From the IMG/VR virus record IMGVR_UViG_3300021957_000351, positions 1-22,245 of that record: DNA of 22,245 nt; one strand, written 5' to 3'. The DNA comes from a virus. The notes under the pieces were generated by a model. That model searched no databases. It saw only the letters and a program-made list of their open reading frames with translations, and was not told the origin of the DNA. The translations under genes were made by a program, and so were the position numbers. Positions 1-9,100 of the stretch are shown one piece after another. Each line of letters begins with the position of its first letter. Positions within the stretch are counted from its first letter, which is position 1.

Positions 1-1049
1 CTGAGGATGCCTTAAGGCTATACTTTCAAACTGGTTCTGTTGTTGGTCGTAGTTACACTCAAGATGGTGAGTTTAACAATGCTAGAGTTCCTATTCAAGA
101 GCTTGCCAAAAATAGTGGTCAAGGAAAAATAAGTTCTTTAGTTAACAGCTATAACCATTATCTACAAATGCTTAGAGATGTAACTGGGTTAAATGAAGCT
201 AGAGATGGCTCTATGCCTGATCCAGACTCATTAGTTGGCTTACAAAAATTAGCGGCCCTTAACAGTAACACTGCAACAAGACATATTCTTGATGCTAGTT
301 TAGATATTACAAGAGACCTTGCTACAGCGTTAACATGTAGAGTATCTGATGCATTAGAATACCACCCACACAAGGAGGAGCTTGTTATGCAGATTGGTAA
401 ATATAATGTCAACTTACTTAAGGAAATAAGTGACCTGCATATATATGACTTCGGTGTATTTATAGAAATGGCACCAGATGACGAGCAAAAACAAATGCTT
501 GAGCAAAACATTCAAATGGCACTGTCAAAGGGATCTATTGATCTTGATGACGCTATAGATATTAGAGAGGTTAAAAATGTAAAACTTGCAAACCAACTTC
601 TTAAGGTTAAGAGAAAACGAAAAGAAAAGGAGAGACAACAGTTTGAGATGCAGAAGATTCAACAACAGCAACAAGCTCAGATGCAATCACAACAAATGGC
701 AGCTCAAGTTTCGGCACAAAAACTTCAAATGGAAACTCAGTCTGAGATGCAGATCGCACAAGCAAAAGCTGGTTTTGATATTGAAAGAATGCGTGGCGAG
801 GCAGCTATTAAGTCTGAACTTATGCAGTTAGAATTTCAGCTGAACATGCAGTTAAAAGGTGTTGAAGCTGAGGCATTAAAGTCTAGAGAAGATTTAAAAG
901 AAAAAGCAAAGAGTGATAGAATTAGCAAGCAAAATAGCCAACAATCTAAATTGATAGATCAGCGTAAGAAGGATCTCCCTCCTATTAACTTTGAGTCTAA
1001 TGAAGACACGCTAGATGGTTTTGATCTTGCTGAGTTTGAACCTAGATAA
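1..1049 (+). CDS. Portal protein, C-terminal part (5' end outside window)
   Basis: The reading frame is open from base 3, giving 348 visible residues, so the gene starts left of the window and the ATG at 168 is only an internal Met. The portal would be the ring at one capsid vertex through which DNA is packaged and ejected. The helical part with RSYTQDGEFNNARVPI and the LLRDVTGLNE-like stretch (here LRDVTGLNEARDGS) matches portal proteins of Bacteroidota podophages as I remember them. The last ~140 residues are a Gln- and Lys-rich coiled coil (QQQQQAQMQSQQMAAQ), compatible with a portal barrel or a tail extending into the head, and end in an acidic tail. The position directly before a scaffold-like gene and the capsid gene supports the call. 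The alternative is another head-vertex protein; the family call comes from memory plus gene order. Confidence 0.72.
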   Translation, partial: EDALRLYFQTGSVVGRSYTQDGEFNNARVPIQELAKNSGQGKISSLVNSYNHYLQMLRDVTGLNEARDGSMPDPDSLVGLQKLAALNSNTATRHILDASLDITRDLATALTCRVSDALEYHPHKEELVMQIGKYNVNLLKEISDLHIYDFGVFIEMAPDDEQKQMLEQNIQMALSKGSIDLDDAIDIREVKNVKLANQLLKVKRKRKEKERQQFEMQKIQQQQQAQMQSQQMAAQVSAQKLQMETQSEMQIAQAKAGFDIERMRGEAAIKSELMQLEFQLNMQLKGVEAEALKSREDLKEKAKSDRISKQNSQQSKLIDQRKKDLPPINFESNEDTLDGFDLAEFEPR

Positions 1050-1067
1050 TTATAATATAATAATTCG

Positions 1068-1075
1068 TAATTTTG
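1068..1075 (+). promoter_or_regulatory. Bacteroidota-type -7 promoter element before scaffold-MCP
   Basis: TAATTTTG followed by C matches the TAnnTTTG -7 element of the Bacteroidota primary sigma factor. It sits in the 46-nt spacer between the portal and scaffold genes, 21 nt before the ATG. I do not see a well-spaced TTTG -33 element, so the match is partial. Two other spacers in the window carry the same TAnnTTTGC form, which raises confidence. It would drive the scaffold and capsid genes. Confidence 0.5.
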
Positions 1076-1095
1076 CGCAGTAAATTTAATTTAAT

Positions 1096-2208
1096 ATGGA
1101 AATAAAAGTAAAAGCGGTCCCAGGACCAGGAGAAAAGTCTGTACAAGAAGTTGAGAATGAACTACTTGAGCAGCATGAAGAAAAAACAGAGGTTGTTGAA
1201 GAGCAGCCTACTGAAACCGCTACTGAAACTGTTGAAGAGCAGTCAGTAGAGCAAGAAACAACTGAAGAAGTTGAAGAGCCTCAGTTTACTGAGGACGACG
1301 TTCTTTCATTTATTAAAGAAAGATATAACAAAGAGATTAACTCTGTGGATGATTTGTTTTCTCAACGTGAAGCAAACGATGATTTACCAGAGGACGTATC
1401 TGCCTTCTTAAAATACAAGAAGGAGACTGGTCGAGGGATTGACGATTTTATGAAGCTACAAGCCGATTATGATAAGATGAACCCTGATCAAGTATTGCGT
1501 GAGTACTATGCCTCTACAGAAAGTGACTTAGATTCAGAAGATATTGAGTATCTTATGAGTCAAAAATTTTCTTATGATGAAGAGTTGGATGAGGATTCTG
1601 ATGTTAAGGCAAAGAAAATCGCAAAGAAAAGAGAACTTGCGAAAGCAAAGAAGTACTTCAATGAATTAAAGGAGACATACAAGGTGCCTACCGAGTCGGC
1701 TAGTACACCTGTCAACGAAGATGAAGCGGAGACTTACAATGCTTACAAGGAATATATATCACAAGCACAGTCTATTCAAGAAGAGAATGCTAAGAAATCA
1801 GAGTATTTTCAGAAGAAGACGGATGAAATTTTCAGTGACGAATTCAAAGGTTTTGGGTTCAAGGTCGGTGATCAAGAGATTCTGTTTAGCCCTGGAGAAA
1901 CAAAGGAAATCAAAGCTCTTCAATCTGATGTTAACAATTTTATCTCTAAGTATTTAGATGATAATGGAATGGTTACTGATGCGGCTGGATACCATAAAGC
2001 ACTTGCTGCTGCTATGAATCCTGAAAAGTTGGCTACTTTCTTTTATGAGAAAGGTAAGGCTGATGCCGTAGTGGATGGCTCAAGACAGTCCAAAAATATA
2101 AACATGGATTTAAAGAGTTCACCTCAAAAAATAAGTAATGATTCTGGATTTAAAATTAGAGCATTAGATACAGACAGTGGGCGTGGATTAAAGATTAAAA
2201 AACGATAA
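1096..2208 (+). CDS. Putative capsid scaffolding protein
   Basis: This 370-residue, very acidic protein lies between the portal and the major capsid protein, the classical place for a scaffold. Residues ~17-65 are a low-complexity Glu/Thr/Val stretch. A short folded-looking segment follows (FTEDDVLSFIKERYNKE, ~65-82), then long charged helices (~155-200 and ~215-240). The C-terminus is basic (GRGLKIKKR), as in scaffolds that bind coat protein through a positively charged C-terminal helix. Such proteins direct assembly of the procapsid and leave or are degraded before DNA packaging. No catalytic motif is visible, so a built-in protease is unlikely. The gene follows a TAnnTTTG element and precedes the capsid gene by 27 nt. 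Assignment is by composition and position; a head-internal protein is the main alternative. Confidence 0.62.
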   Translation: MEIKVKAVPGPGEKSVQEVENELLEQHEEKTEVVEEQPTETATETVEEQSVEQETTEEVEEPQFTEDDVLSFIKERYNKEINSVDDLFSQREANDDLPEDVSAFLKYKKETGRGIDDFMKLQADYDKMNPDQVLREYYASTESDLDSEDIEYLMSQKFSYDEELDEDSDVKAKKIAKKRELAKAKKYFNELKETYKVPTESASTPVNEDEAETYNAYKEYISQAQSIQEENAKKSEYFQKKTDEIFSDEFKGFGFKVGDQEILFSPGETKEIKALQSDVNNFISKYLDDNGMVTDAAGYHKALAAAMNPEKLATFFYEKGKADAVVDGSRQSKNINMDLKSSPQKISNDSGFKIRALDTDSGRGLKIKKR

Positions 2209-2235
2209 AAACACAACACAAAAAATTAAAAAATT

Positions 2236-3612
2236 ATGGCATTATCTGTAAACTCAACGCCAGGATTTAGCTTAACACCGAGTCCATCTCAACAAGTTAC
2301 TCCTGCGTCTTACATTTCAAGTTTTGACTTTTTAAGTCAATACTTACCTGACACTCATGAAAAAGAATTTGAGCGTTATGGAAACCGATCTATCTCTTCT
2401 TTCTTACGTTTAGTAGGAGCTGAGATGCCTTCTAACTCTGACCTAATCAAATGGACTGAGCAAGGAAGACTACACATTAAATATACATCTGTAACATCTG
2501 CTGGATCTTCTACTGATGACACTGCTGTATTCACTGTAGCTGACGCTGGAATTTCAGCTGTAGCTATTAGAAAAGGACAAACAGTGATGATCTCTGATAA
2601 CACTGCTGCTTCTACATTGAACAACAAAGGTATCGTTACTAACGTATCTGGTCTTGACTTTACTGTTGCTTTTTACGAAGCTGGTGGACAGGCTAACTAC
2701 GCTGGAAGTGTAACTGTATTTGTATACGGTTCTGAATTTGCTAAAGGTACTAACGGTATGGAAGGTGCTATTGAAGCTGAAAGCGAAATCTTTGAGAACA
2801 GCCCAATTATCTTGAAAGATAAGTACGCTGTAAACGGTTCTGACATGGCTCAGATCGGATGGGTAGAGGTAACAACTGAAAACGGTGCTTCTGGATACCT
2901 ATGGTACTTGAAGTCTGAGCACGAAACTCGTCTACGTTTTGAGGATTACCTTGAGACTTCTATGATCGAAGCTGTGCCTGCTGAAGCTAACTCAGGAGCT
3001 ATCGCCTCTGCTAAAGGTACTGAAGGTTTACTTTACGTACTAGAGAATCGTGGTAACGTTGCACAAGGACAATTAACTGCTCTTACTGAGTGGGATGACG
3101 TTGTTGCTCGTTTAGATAAGCAAGGAGCTATCGAAGAGAACGTGATCTTTGTAGATCGTGGAATGTCTTTTGATATCGACACTATGTTGGCTGCACAGAA
3201 TAACTTCGGTTCTTCAGGTTCATCTTACGGATTGTTTGATAACGATCAAGACATGGCATTAAACCTTGGATTCACAGGATTCCGTAGAGGTTATGACTTT
3301 TACAAGTCTGACTGGAAATACTTGAACGACGCTACTATGCGTGGTGGTATTACTGGTGGAGCTATCAATGGTGTATTAGTACCAGCTGGATCAACTACTG
3401 TATACGATCAAGTATTAGGAAAGAACGCTAAGCGTCCATTCTTACACGTTCGTTATAGAGCTGACCAAGCTGAAGATCGCAAAATGAAGTCATGGATCGT
3501 TGGTTCTGCTGGCGGTGCTTCAAACAGCGACCTAGACGCTATGGAAGTTCACTTCTTGTCTGAAAGAGCTCTTTGTACTTTAGGTGCAAACAACTTCTTC
3601 TTATTCAAGTAA
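2236..3612 (+). CDS. Major capsid protein (HK97-fold, expected)
   Basis: This 458-residue protein should form the icosahedral shell. The N-terminal segment (SYISSFDFLSQYLPDTHEKEF) and the core motif SPIILKDKYAVNGSDMAQIGW resemble capsid proteins of Bacteroidota podophages and crAss-like phages as I remember them. Residues ~82-165 are Ser/Thr/Gly-rich and beta-strand-like and may be an inserted surface domain within the HK97 fold. Placement after a scaffold-like gene fits. The start follows an A-rich leader (AAAAAATTAAAAAATT) with no Shine-Dalgarno, which suits a strongly translated Bacteroidota gene. Arginine codons are 11 CGT of 18, against 1 of 12 in the ring gene at 5219, consistent with very high expression. 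A long hairpin follows the stop codon. Confidence 0.85.
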   Translation: MALSVNSTPGFSLTPSPSQQVTPASYISSFDFLSQYLPDTHEKEFERYGNRSISSFLRLVGAEMPSNSDLIKWTEQGRLHIKYTSVTSAGSSTDDTAVFTVADAGISAVAIRKGQTVMISDNTAASTLNNKGIVTNVSGLDFTVAFYEAGGQANYAGSVTVFVYGSEFAKGTNGMEGAIEAESEIFENSPIILKDKYAVNGSDMAQIGWVEVTTENGASGYLWYLKSEHETRLRFEDYLETSMIEAVPAEANSGAIASAKGTEGLLYVLENRGNVAQGQLTALTEWDDVVARLDKQGAIEENVIFVDRGMSFDIDTMLAAQNNFGSSGSSYGLFDNDQDMALNLGFTGFRRGYDFYKSDWKYLNDATMRGGITGGAINGVLVPAGSTTVYDQVLGKNAKRPFLHVRYRADQAEDRKMKSWIVGSAGGASNSDLDAMEVHFLSERALCTLGANNFFLFK

Positions 3613-3623
3613 GATTAAACATA

Positions 3624-3666
3624 AGTAGTCCTTACCCTCGTCGTTGTGACGGGGGTAATTACTACT
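3624..3666 (+). terminator. Long hairpin after the capsid gene
   Basis: An inverted repeat starts 12 nt after the capsid stop. AGTAGT (3624-3629) pairs with ACTACT (3661-3666), TTACCC (3632-3637) with GGGTAA (3653-3658), and CGTC (3639-3642) with GACG (3648-3651), with one G-T wobble and a GTTGT loop. That is about 17 pairs with one 2x2 internal loop. The downstream sequence (CTTATAAACTTTAAATTT) has no proper T-run, so it may be a leaky terminator or a 3' end that protects the abundant capsid mRNA. The fold is seen; its role is inferred. Confidence 0.5.
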
Positions 3667-3691
3667 CTTATAAACTTTAAATTTAATTAAA

Positions 3692-4435
3692 ATGAAAAAA
3701 CAAAAGGTCCTTAAGGACAGAACCTATCGATTATCAGGGGCAACCGCTCCTTTGAGTTATTCAATCAGAACAAGAAACTCAAGAAGAAAACCACTACTAC
3801 ACTTTGACGGAGAGTCAAACAGAGCGTTGAGATACGCATCAAACCAAAAAACACCATTTGAAGATGAACAGGATGGAAATGCAATCCTAGAACCTGTGGT
3901 TTTTGAGAATGGATTCTTATATGTTGACAAGACAAATGTAGTACTACAGGAATTTTTATCAATACACCCTGACAACGGAAGTGTTTTTGTTGAGGTAGAT
4001 ACGGAGAAAGACGCTTCAGTTGAAGTTGAAAACTTGGACTATCAGTTAGAAGCACAGCTACAAGCTAGAGATCTTAATATAGAGATGCTAGAAACCATTG
4101 GTAGAGTTGTATTAGGAATGAATATAGACAAGATGTCTACAGCTGAACTTAAGAGAGACGTTAGATTATACGCTAAGAACGAACCAGAGGACTTCTTAGA
4201 CACTCTAAACGATCCAATGCTTAAGCTACAGAACTTAGCATCAAAATTATTAGATGAGGGCTTATTAAGGCTTAAAAACAATAATAAGGATGTATACTTT
4301 AACTTAGGTGGTAATAAAAAGAAAATGATTACCCTTCCATTTGGAGAATCTCCAGTTTATACTATTGCATCTTACTTCCAAACCGATGAGGGTATAGAGG
4401 TAATGACTATGCTAGAGAATAAACTAGAAGAGTAA
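3692..4435 (+). CDS. Conserved phage protein of unknown function, virion-associated by context
   Basis: I recognise this 247-residue protein only as a type found next to the capsid gene in uncultured Bacteroidota phages; no function is known to me. The N-terminal third is basic and Ser/Arg-rich (YRLSGATAPLSYSIRTRNSRRKP, residues ~12-34). A compact segment follows (residues ~45-95). The second half is predicted helical, with EAQLQARDLNIEMLETIGRV (~119-138) and a terminal domain around GGNKKKMITLPFGES. There is no signal peptide or membrane segment. It is boxed by a hairpin upstream and a strong terminator downstream, so it may be expressed as a lower-level readthrough product of the capsid transcript. 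Capsid decoration, head completion or a regulatory role are all possible. Confidence 0.6.
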   Translation: MKKQKVLKDRTYRLSGATAPLSYSIRTRNSRRKPLLHFDGESNRALRYASNQKTPFEDEQDGNAILEPVVFENGFLYVDKTNVVLQEFLSIHPDNGSVFVEVDTEKDASVEVENLDYQLEAQLQARDLNIEMLETIGRVVLGMNIDKMSTAELKRDVRLYAKNEPEDFLDTLNDPMLKLQNLASKLLDEGLLRLKNNNKDVYFNLGGNKKKMITLPFGESPVYTIASYFQTDEGIEVMTMLENKLEE

Positions 4436-4459
4436 TATAAAATTACATACACATGCTAG

Positions 4460-4493
4460 ACCCCTTCAAAAACGGAGGGGTTTATTTATTTTT
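4460..4493 (+). terminator. Rho-independent terminator
   Basis: CCCCTTC (4461-4467) pairs with GGAGGGG (4474-4480) with one T-G wobble, extended by an A-T pair, around the loop AAAAAC. A T-rich tract (TTTATTTATTTTT) follows directly. It lies 24 nt after the stop of the 247-residue gene and just before a new promoter element, so it should close the scaffold/capsid unit. Confidence 0.8.
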
Positions 4494-4495
4494 AC

Positions 4496-4503
4496 TATCT
4501 TTG
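4496..4503 (+). promoter_or_regulatory. Bacteroidota-type -7 promoter element for connector/tail genes
   Basis: TATCTTTG followed by C is a full match to TAnnTTTG, the strongest of the three in this window. It begins three bases after the terminator T-tract and 25 nt before the next ATG. The -33 region is occupied by the terminator and shows no clear TTTG. The terminator-promoter junction marks a transcription-unit boundary. Confidence 0.65.
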
Positions 4504-4520
4504 CATAAATTGTTATAGAG

Positions 4521-5219
4521 ATGATAAACAGCGTAAGAAACACCGTACTAGCGGTGGCTAACAAACAAAACTTCGGATACATCACTCCCTTCGATTTTAA
4601 CCTATATGCAAAGCAAGCACAGCTTGATATCTTTGAAGATTACTTCTATAGATATAGCCAGTGGATTACTAAGCAAAACGTTAGACAATCTGGAAGCGGG
4701 TACTCTGATCATGTAAAAAACATTGAACAGGCTATAGATATATTCTCAACTATAAATACACCTGATGATACAAACGGGCCAGTATTTCCGATACCCAATG
4801 ATTACTACCTATTAAACGTAGTTAGATATGGAAGCACGGAAATTGAAAGGGTTTCTAACAGTAAGCTATTACACCTTACATCATCAAACCTAACCGCACC
4901 TACCACATCATTTCCTGCATATGCTATGAATGGTTCAGATATAACCGTATATCCTAGTGCAATAACCACTGGTGTAACTATACAGTATATAAGAAAACCA
5001 TTAGACCCTAAGTGGACGTATGTTGCATTAGGCGCTGGAGACAGTGAACCTGTTTTTGATCAGTCAGCTACTGACTATCAAGATTTTGAACTTCCACCAG
5101 AGGATGAGCCATTGTTGGTTGCTAAAATCTTACAGTATGCTGGTATCTCTATAAGAGAAAAAGATCTGTATGTTTCAGGTCAAAACGAAGAAGGTAAAGA
5201 AACTCAAAAACAAGGATAA
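4521..5219 (+). CDS. Putative head-tail connector (adaptor/ring) protein
   Basis: This 232-residue protein is probably the first ring attached below the portal. The N-terminal half is helical (PFDFNLYAKQAQLDIFEDYF, residues 23-42) and the middle is beta-rich, with the motifs PNDYYLLNVVRYGSTEIERV and GVTIQYIRKPLDPKWTYV. The C-terminal helix follows ELPPEDEPLLVAKILQYAGI and ends in a charged tail. The helix-beta-helix plan and the place after the capsid genes match T7 gp11/P22 gp4-type adaptors, and similar proteins occur here in other Bacteroidota podophages. It follows its own promoter and overlaps the next gene by one base (TAATG), which suggests coupled translation and a shared complex. Confidence 0.6.
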   Translation: MINSVRNTVLAVANKQNFGYITPFDFNLYAKQAQLDIFEDYFYRYSQWITKQNVRQSGSGYSDHVKNIEQAIDIFSTINTPDDTNGPVFPIPNDYYLLNVVRYGSTEIERVSNSKLLHLTSSNLTAPTTSFPAYAMNGSDITVYPSAITTGVTIQYIRKPLDPKWTYVALGAGDSEPVFDQSATDYQDFELPPEDEPLLVAKILQYAGISIREKDLYVSGQNEEGKETQKQG

Positions 5220-6136
5220 TGGCATACTTAACAGGATACGAATACTACGAAAACAACGGTAACCTCCCAGAAGATGCTAATTGGGGTTCATACCAGTACA
5301 CATCATTAAAGGATATAGTTAACAATTTTATGCTAATGTACGTTGGCAATGATAAGCTTGTTAATAATGCTGAAAGATATAACGTTCTTTTTCACGCTAA
5401 GCGTGGGATACAGGAATTGAACTACGATGCAATGAAGGAGACTAAGATAGTAGAACTTACTGTCTGTGACAATCTAAAGGTTGTGCTTCCTCCTGATTTT
5501 GTAAATTGGAATAGAATATCTTTATTTAAGGACGGAACATTATTTCCATTAACAGAAAACATACAAACAAACTTTGCTAAGAGTTATCTGCAAGACAACG
5601 ATTGTAGAGTTCTTTTTGACCAGGATGGAGATGTACTTATAGGAACATCATTACTTGATGGGACAAGAATCGACGGAATGCATAAAACACAATATTTAGG
5701 TGACGGGCCTTTTCATGGAAGCTTAGGCTATAGCATTGACGGTCAATGGATATTTGATTTTTCAATAGGAGCTAGGTACGGAAGCAATTCTGAAACAGCT
5801 AATATGAACCCAACATTTAAAATTGACAAAGCAAATGGTGTAATAAACTTTAGCTCACACATGACAGACGAGATTGTGGTTATAGAATACATATCAGATG
5901 GAATGGAAGGTGGAGATGATTCTAAGGTTAGTGTAAATAAACTATTTGAAGACTACATATATGCGTACATTAAGTATGCGATATTAAACTCTAAATTTGG
6001 TGTACAAGAATACATCGTTAACAGGGCTAGAAAAGACAAGAGTTCTTTGTTGAGAAATGCAAAGATTAGATTAAGCAACATTCACCCTGGCAGACTACTC
6101 ATGAACATGAGAGGTCAAAATAAATGGATAAAGTAG
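5219..6136 (+). CDS. Putative second ring/tail adaptor protein
   Basis: The ATG shares one base with the preceding TAA, so translation is probably coupled and the two products are likely partners. This 305-residue protein has an N-terminal helical segment (YTSLKDIVNNFMLMYVG, ~27-43), the conserved-looking AKRGIQELNYDAMKETKIVE (~60-79), a central beta region (LPPDFVNWNRISLFKDG) and a C-terminal helical part ending RLLMNMRGQNKWIK. This pattern recurs next to the 232-residue type in Bacteroidota podophage structural modules. By order it would be a second ring between the portal adaptor and the large hub protein. No enzyme motif is seen. Arginine codons are 9 AGA, 2 AGG, 1 CGT, unlike the capsid gene. 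Confidence 0.58.
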   Translation: MAYLTGYEYYENNGNLPEDANWGSYQYTSLKDIVNNFMLMYVGNDKLVNNAERYNVLFHAKRGIQELNYDAMKETKIVELTVCDNLKVVLPPDFVNWNRISLFKDGTLFPLTENIQTNFAKSYLQDNDCRVLFDQDGDVLIGTSLLDGTRIDGMHKTQYLGDGPFHGSLGYSIDGQWIFDFSIGARYGSNSETANMNPTFKIDKANGVINFSSHMTDEIVVIEYISDGMEGGDDSKVSVNKLFEDYIYAYIKYAILNSKFGVQEYIVNRARKDKSSLLRNAKIRLSNIHPGRLLMNMRGQNKWIK

Positions 6137-6137
6137 T

Positions 6138-9100
6138 ATGAAAGTAAATAAGAATTTTATTGGGTCCAGGATGAATAAATCCTTGGATGAGAGGCTTTTA
6201 AAACCTGGAGAGTACATTGATGCGATGAATATTCGTATCTCATCACCAGAGGGTGCAGAAGCTGGATCAGCTGAGAATGCTAAGGGTACTGAAAAGCTAA
6301 CTACATTAACTCATAATGGATTACCTCTTTCAAACCCTGTATGTATTGGTGCATTTGAAGACGGAGAAAGAGAAACCATATACTGGTTTGTTACTAGTGA
6401 CAATGTTGACATGATAGTCTCATTTAACGAAAACACATCATTATTAGTTAAACATGTTGTCAGTAACACTGTTTTAAATTTTTCTAGCCAAAACCTAGTA
6501 AATGGTATAAACTTAGTAGACGACCTATTATTCTTTACAGATAACTACAACCAACCAAGAAAGATAAATGTTACTAGATCATACCCTGCTCCAATAGCAG
6601 GTGTAGATCAAATAACTGAAGACGATATATCAGTAATAGTAAAACCACCTGTTGAATCTCCAAAAGTTGTTCTTGCTATAAATAATAGTGAAGAGAACTA
6701 TATAGAAGACAGGTTTATAAGATTTTCATATAGATACAAGTATAAAGACGGAGAGTACTCTGCTCTTTCTGAGTTTTCAGATTTAGCTTTTAATCCACAA
6801 GGCTTTAGGTTTGATTTTGGAACCTTTGACAACGAGGGGATGTTAAATAGGTTTAATGAAGCTAGGGTCACTGTAAATACTGGAAGCGAAAAAGTTATAG
6901 GGCTAGATGTATGCTTTAAGCAATCAAACTCTAACACAGTTAACGTTATAGATAAATACATAAAAGCAGATGAAAGTTGGGCTGACAATATGGACTATAC
7001 CATTAGGTTTAGCAAGCAGAAAATTTACACAGCTCTACAGGATTCTGAAATACTAAGGCATTTTGACAATGTTCCAAGATTTGCTAAAACTCAAACAACA
7101 ATGGGTAATAGAATAATATATGGAAACTACGTGGATGGATATAACATTGACACCGTTGTTGATTATGATGTATTTGGAATTACAGAGGACGCTCAGGAAG
7201 AAACTATACCAACTCAAGATAACGACACAAATATAGTGTTGGATTTTGCAGGTATAGATTTGTCTGAAGGAAAAACAATATCAATATCTCTTAACTTAGT
7301 AAGTCAAGGATTTAGTTCTATATCATATCCAGGTGGTGAAAATGATTTTCAGGACTCATGGTCATTTACACTTCCTAGAGACTACTATAGTGCTGTTGAT
7401 TTAGCTACAAGCCAAGAGTTTATAAATGCTATAACACTTACTGACCAGTGGACAAATACTGACGATAATTACTCTCTTACAGATGTGTTCTTTTCATCTA
7501 TAGTATCAGATGCAAACTGGAGTAAAGTAAATGGGGTTGTAACAAATACAACTTCTCAGGGAGGTTTTACTATATCAAATCCTAGTAATGATACTATACA
7601 GCTAAATATTATGGGAATCGCTTATGAAGAAATAGCAAACCCAGGGGCTTTTGTGTATGAGTACTTTGAATACTCAGCACCAAGCACTGAAATATTTTCG
7701 GATGAACAAAGAAAGAGTCTACATAGTAACAGAGATTTTGAGGTAGGGATAGAATATTTAGATGAATACAGCAGAGCCTCAACTGTTCTGATAAGCGAGA
7801 AAAATAGCGTGTTTTTTGATGCATCTACTTCTAGTAAGAAAAATAGTATAAGGGTAAGACTTAATAGCTTAGCACCTTCATGGGCTGAAAGGTATAGGTT
7901 TGTGTTAAAACCAAGCAAGACTAGTTATGAAACTATATTCTCAAAATACTGGATACCCTTAGACTATGAGAACTCTTTTTGGGTAAGACTTGACGGAGAC
8001 AATCAAACCAAGGCTAAAGTCGGCGATACATTAATAGTTAAAAAAGACTCTTTTGGGCCTATAGACAGGCTCGTTAAAACAAGGATACTAGATATTAAGG
8101 TTATGTCGGAGGATGAGCTTGGCACTCACCCTACTGGATTATATATGAAAGTAACTCCAGGGAGCTACTCTCTTAGAGAGTTGGATGATGACGATATTTT
8201 AGATAGAAGTTATTCAAATAGACCTACAGTGCTAGGTGGTAAAGCTATAAGTGTTTCTGAAGACAACCCTGATCACCCTGACAATGGAGGGTCTGATGCG
8301 TCAGCAACGCTTTATAGACCGTTCCCCGTACCAGCTGGAAGTAGGGTTATACTAGACTTTAGATGTCGAAGAGGTGGTACGTATAATTATGACTTTGGTT
8401 TTAGGTATGAAGGAGTTTCTAACAACGATTACGACAGTCTTTTTGATTTTATTAAAAATGAAAACATAAACTTTTCTAGTTCAGCAAACATATATGTTGA
8501 TTCAGGATCCTTGGGAGGTCCTTTAACTAGTAATCGTAATAAGATTGTTTTTAACGAGACATTAGGAAATGCAGTTAGTGTAATTATACCCTCATCATTT
8601 TATCCTCCTTTAAATTTAACTGATACCACTACATTGGCTGCTCAGCCTTTTGTTAATGATCAAGCTGAAATAACTGGATATAAAAACAAAGAAAGAGAAA
8701 TGATGATATCATTTCATGAAGATGCACCAACGGGACGAATGTGGATGGTTCAATATGTTATGAATAATTCACTTAATGATAATGATACCAATAAATTATC
8801 AGCCGAAATTAAAATAGAAACTGGATTGGGGACTGTTGTGTTTGAGACAGAGCCTTTAGACAACGATAGTGAGATATACTTTCAAAGTCATAAAAGTTAC
8901 TCAATAACAAACAGGAATCACTCTGGTAGTCTTCAAGACCAAAACAGCGGTTTGTCTCAGCCTGCTATTATAGACTTAGATCTTTATGATTGCTTTTCTT
9001 TCGGAAATGGTGTTGAAAGTTTTAAAATTAGAGACGGATTAGCAAACCCTGGATTTAATATAGGGTCTAGAGTTTCTTCTGTTTCTGAACAAGATTACAA

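Noticed and set aside
158-511. Minus-strand frame of 117 codons opposite the portal gene
   Set aside because: The plus-strand frame is continuous from the window edge and fits a portal protein; the antisense product is Ser/Cys/Leu-rich shadow sequence.
655-735. CAA/CAG-rich tract in the portal gene as a DNA repeat
   Set aside because: It is an imperfect Gln-rich coiled-coil coding stretch without a regular nucleotide period.
168-1049. Portal gene starting at the ATG at 168
   Set aside because: The same frame stays open to base 3 with portal-like sequence, so this Met is internal.
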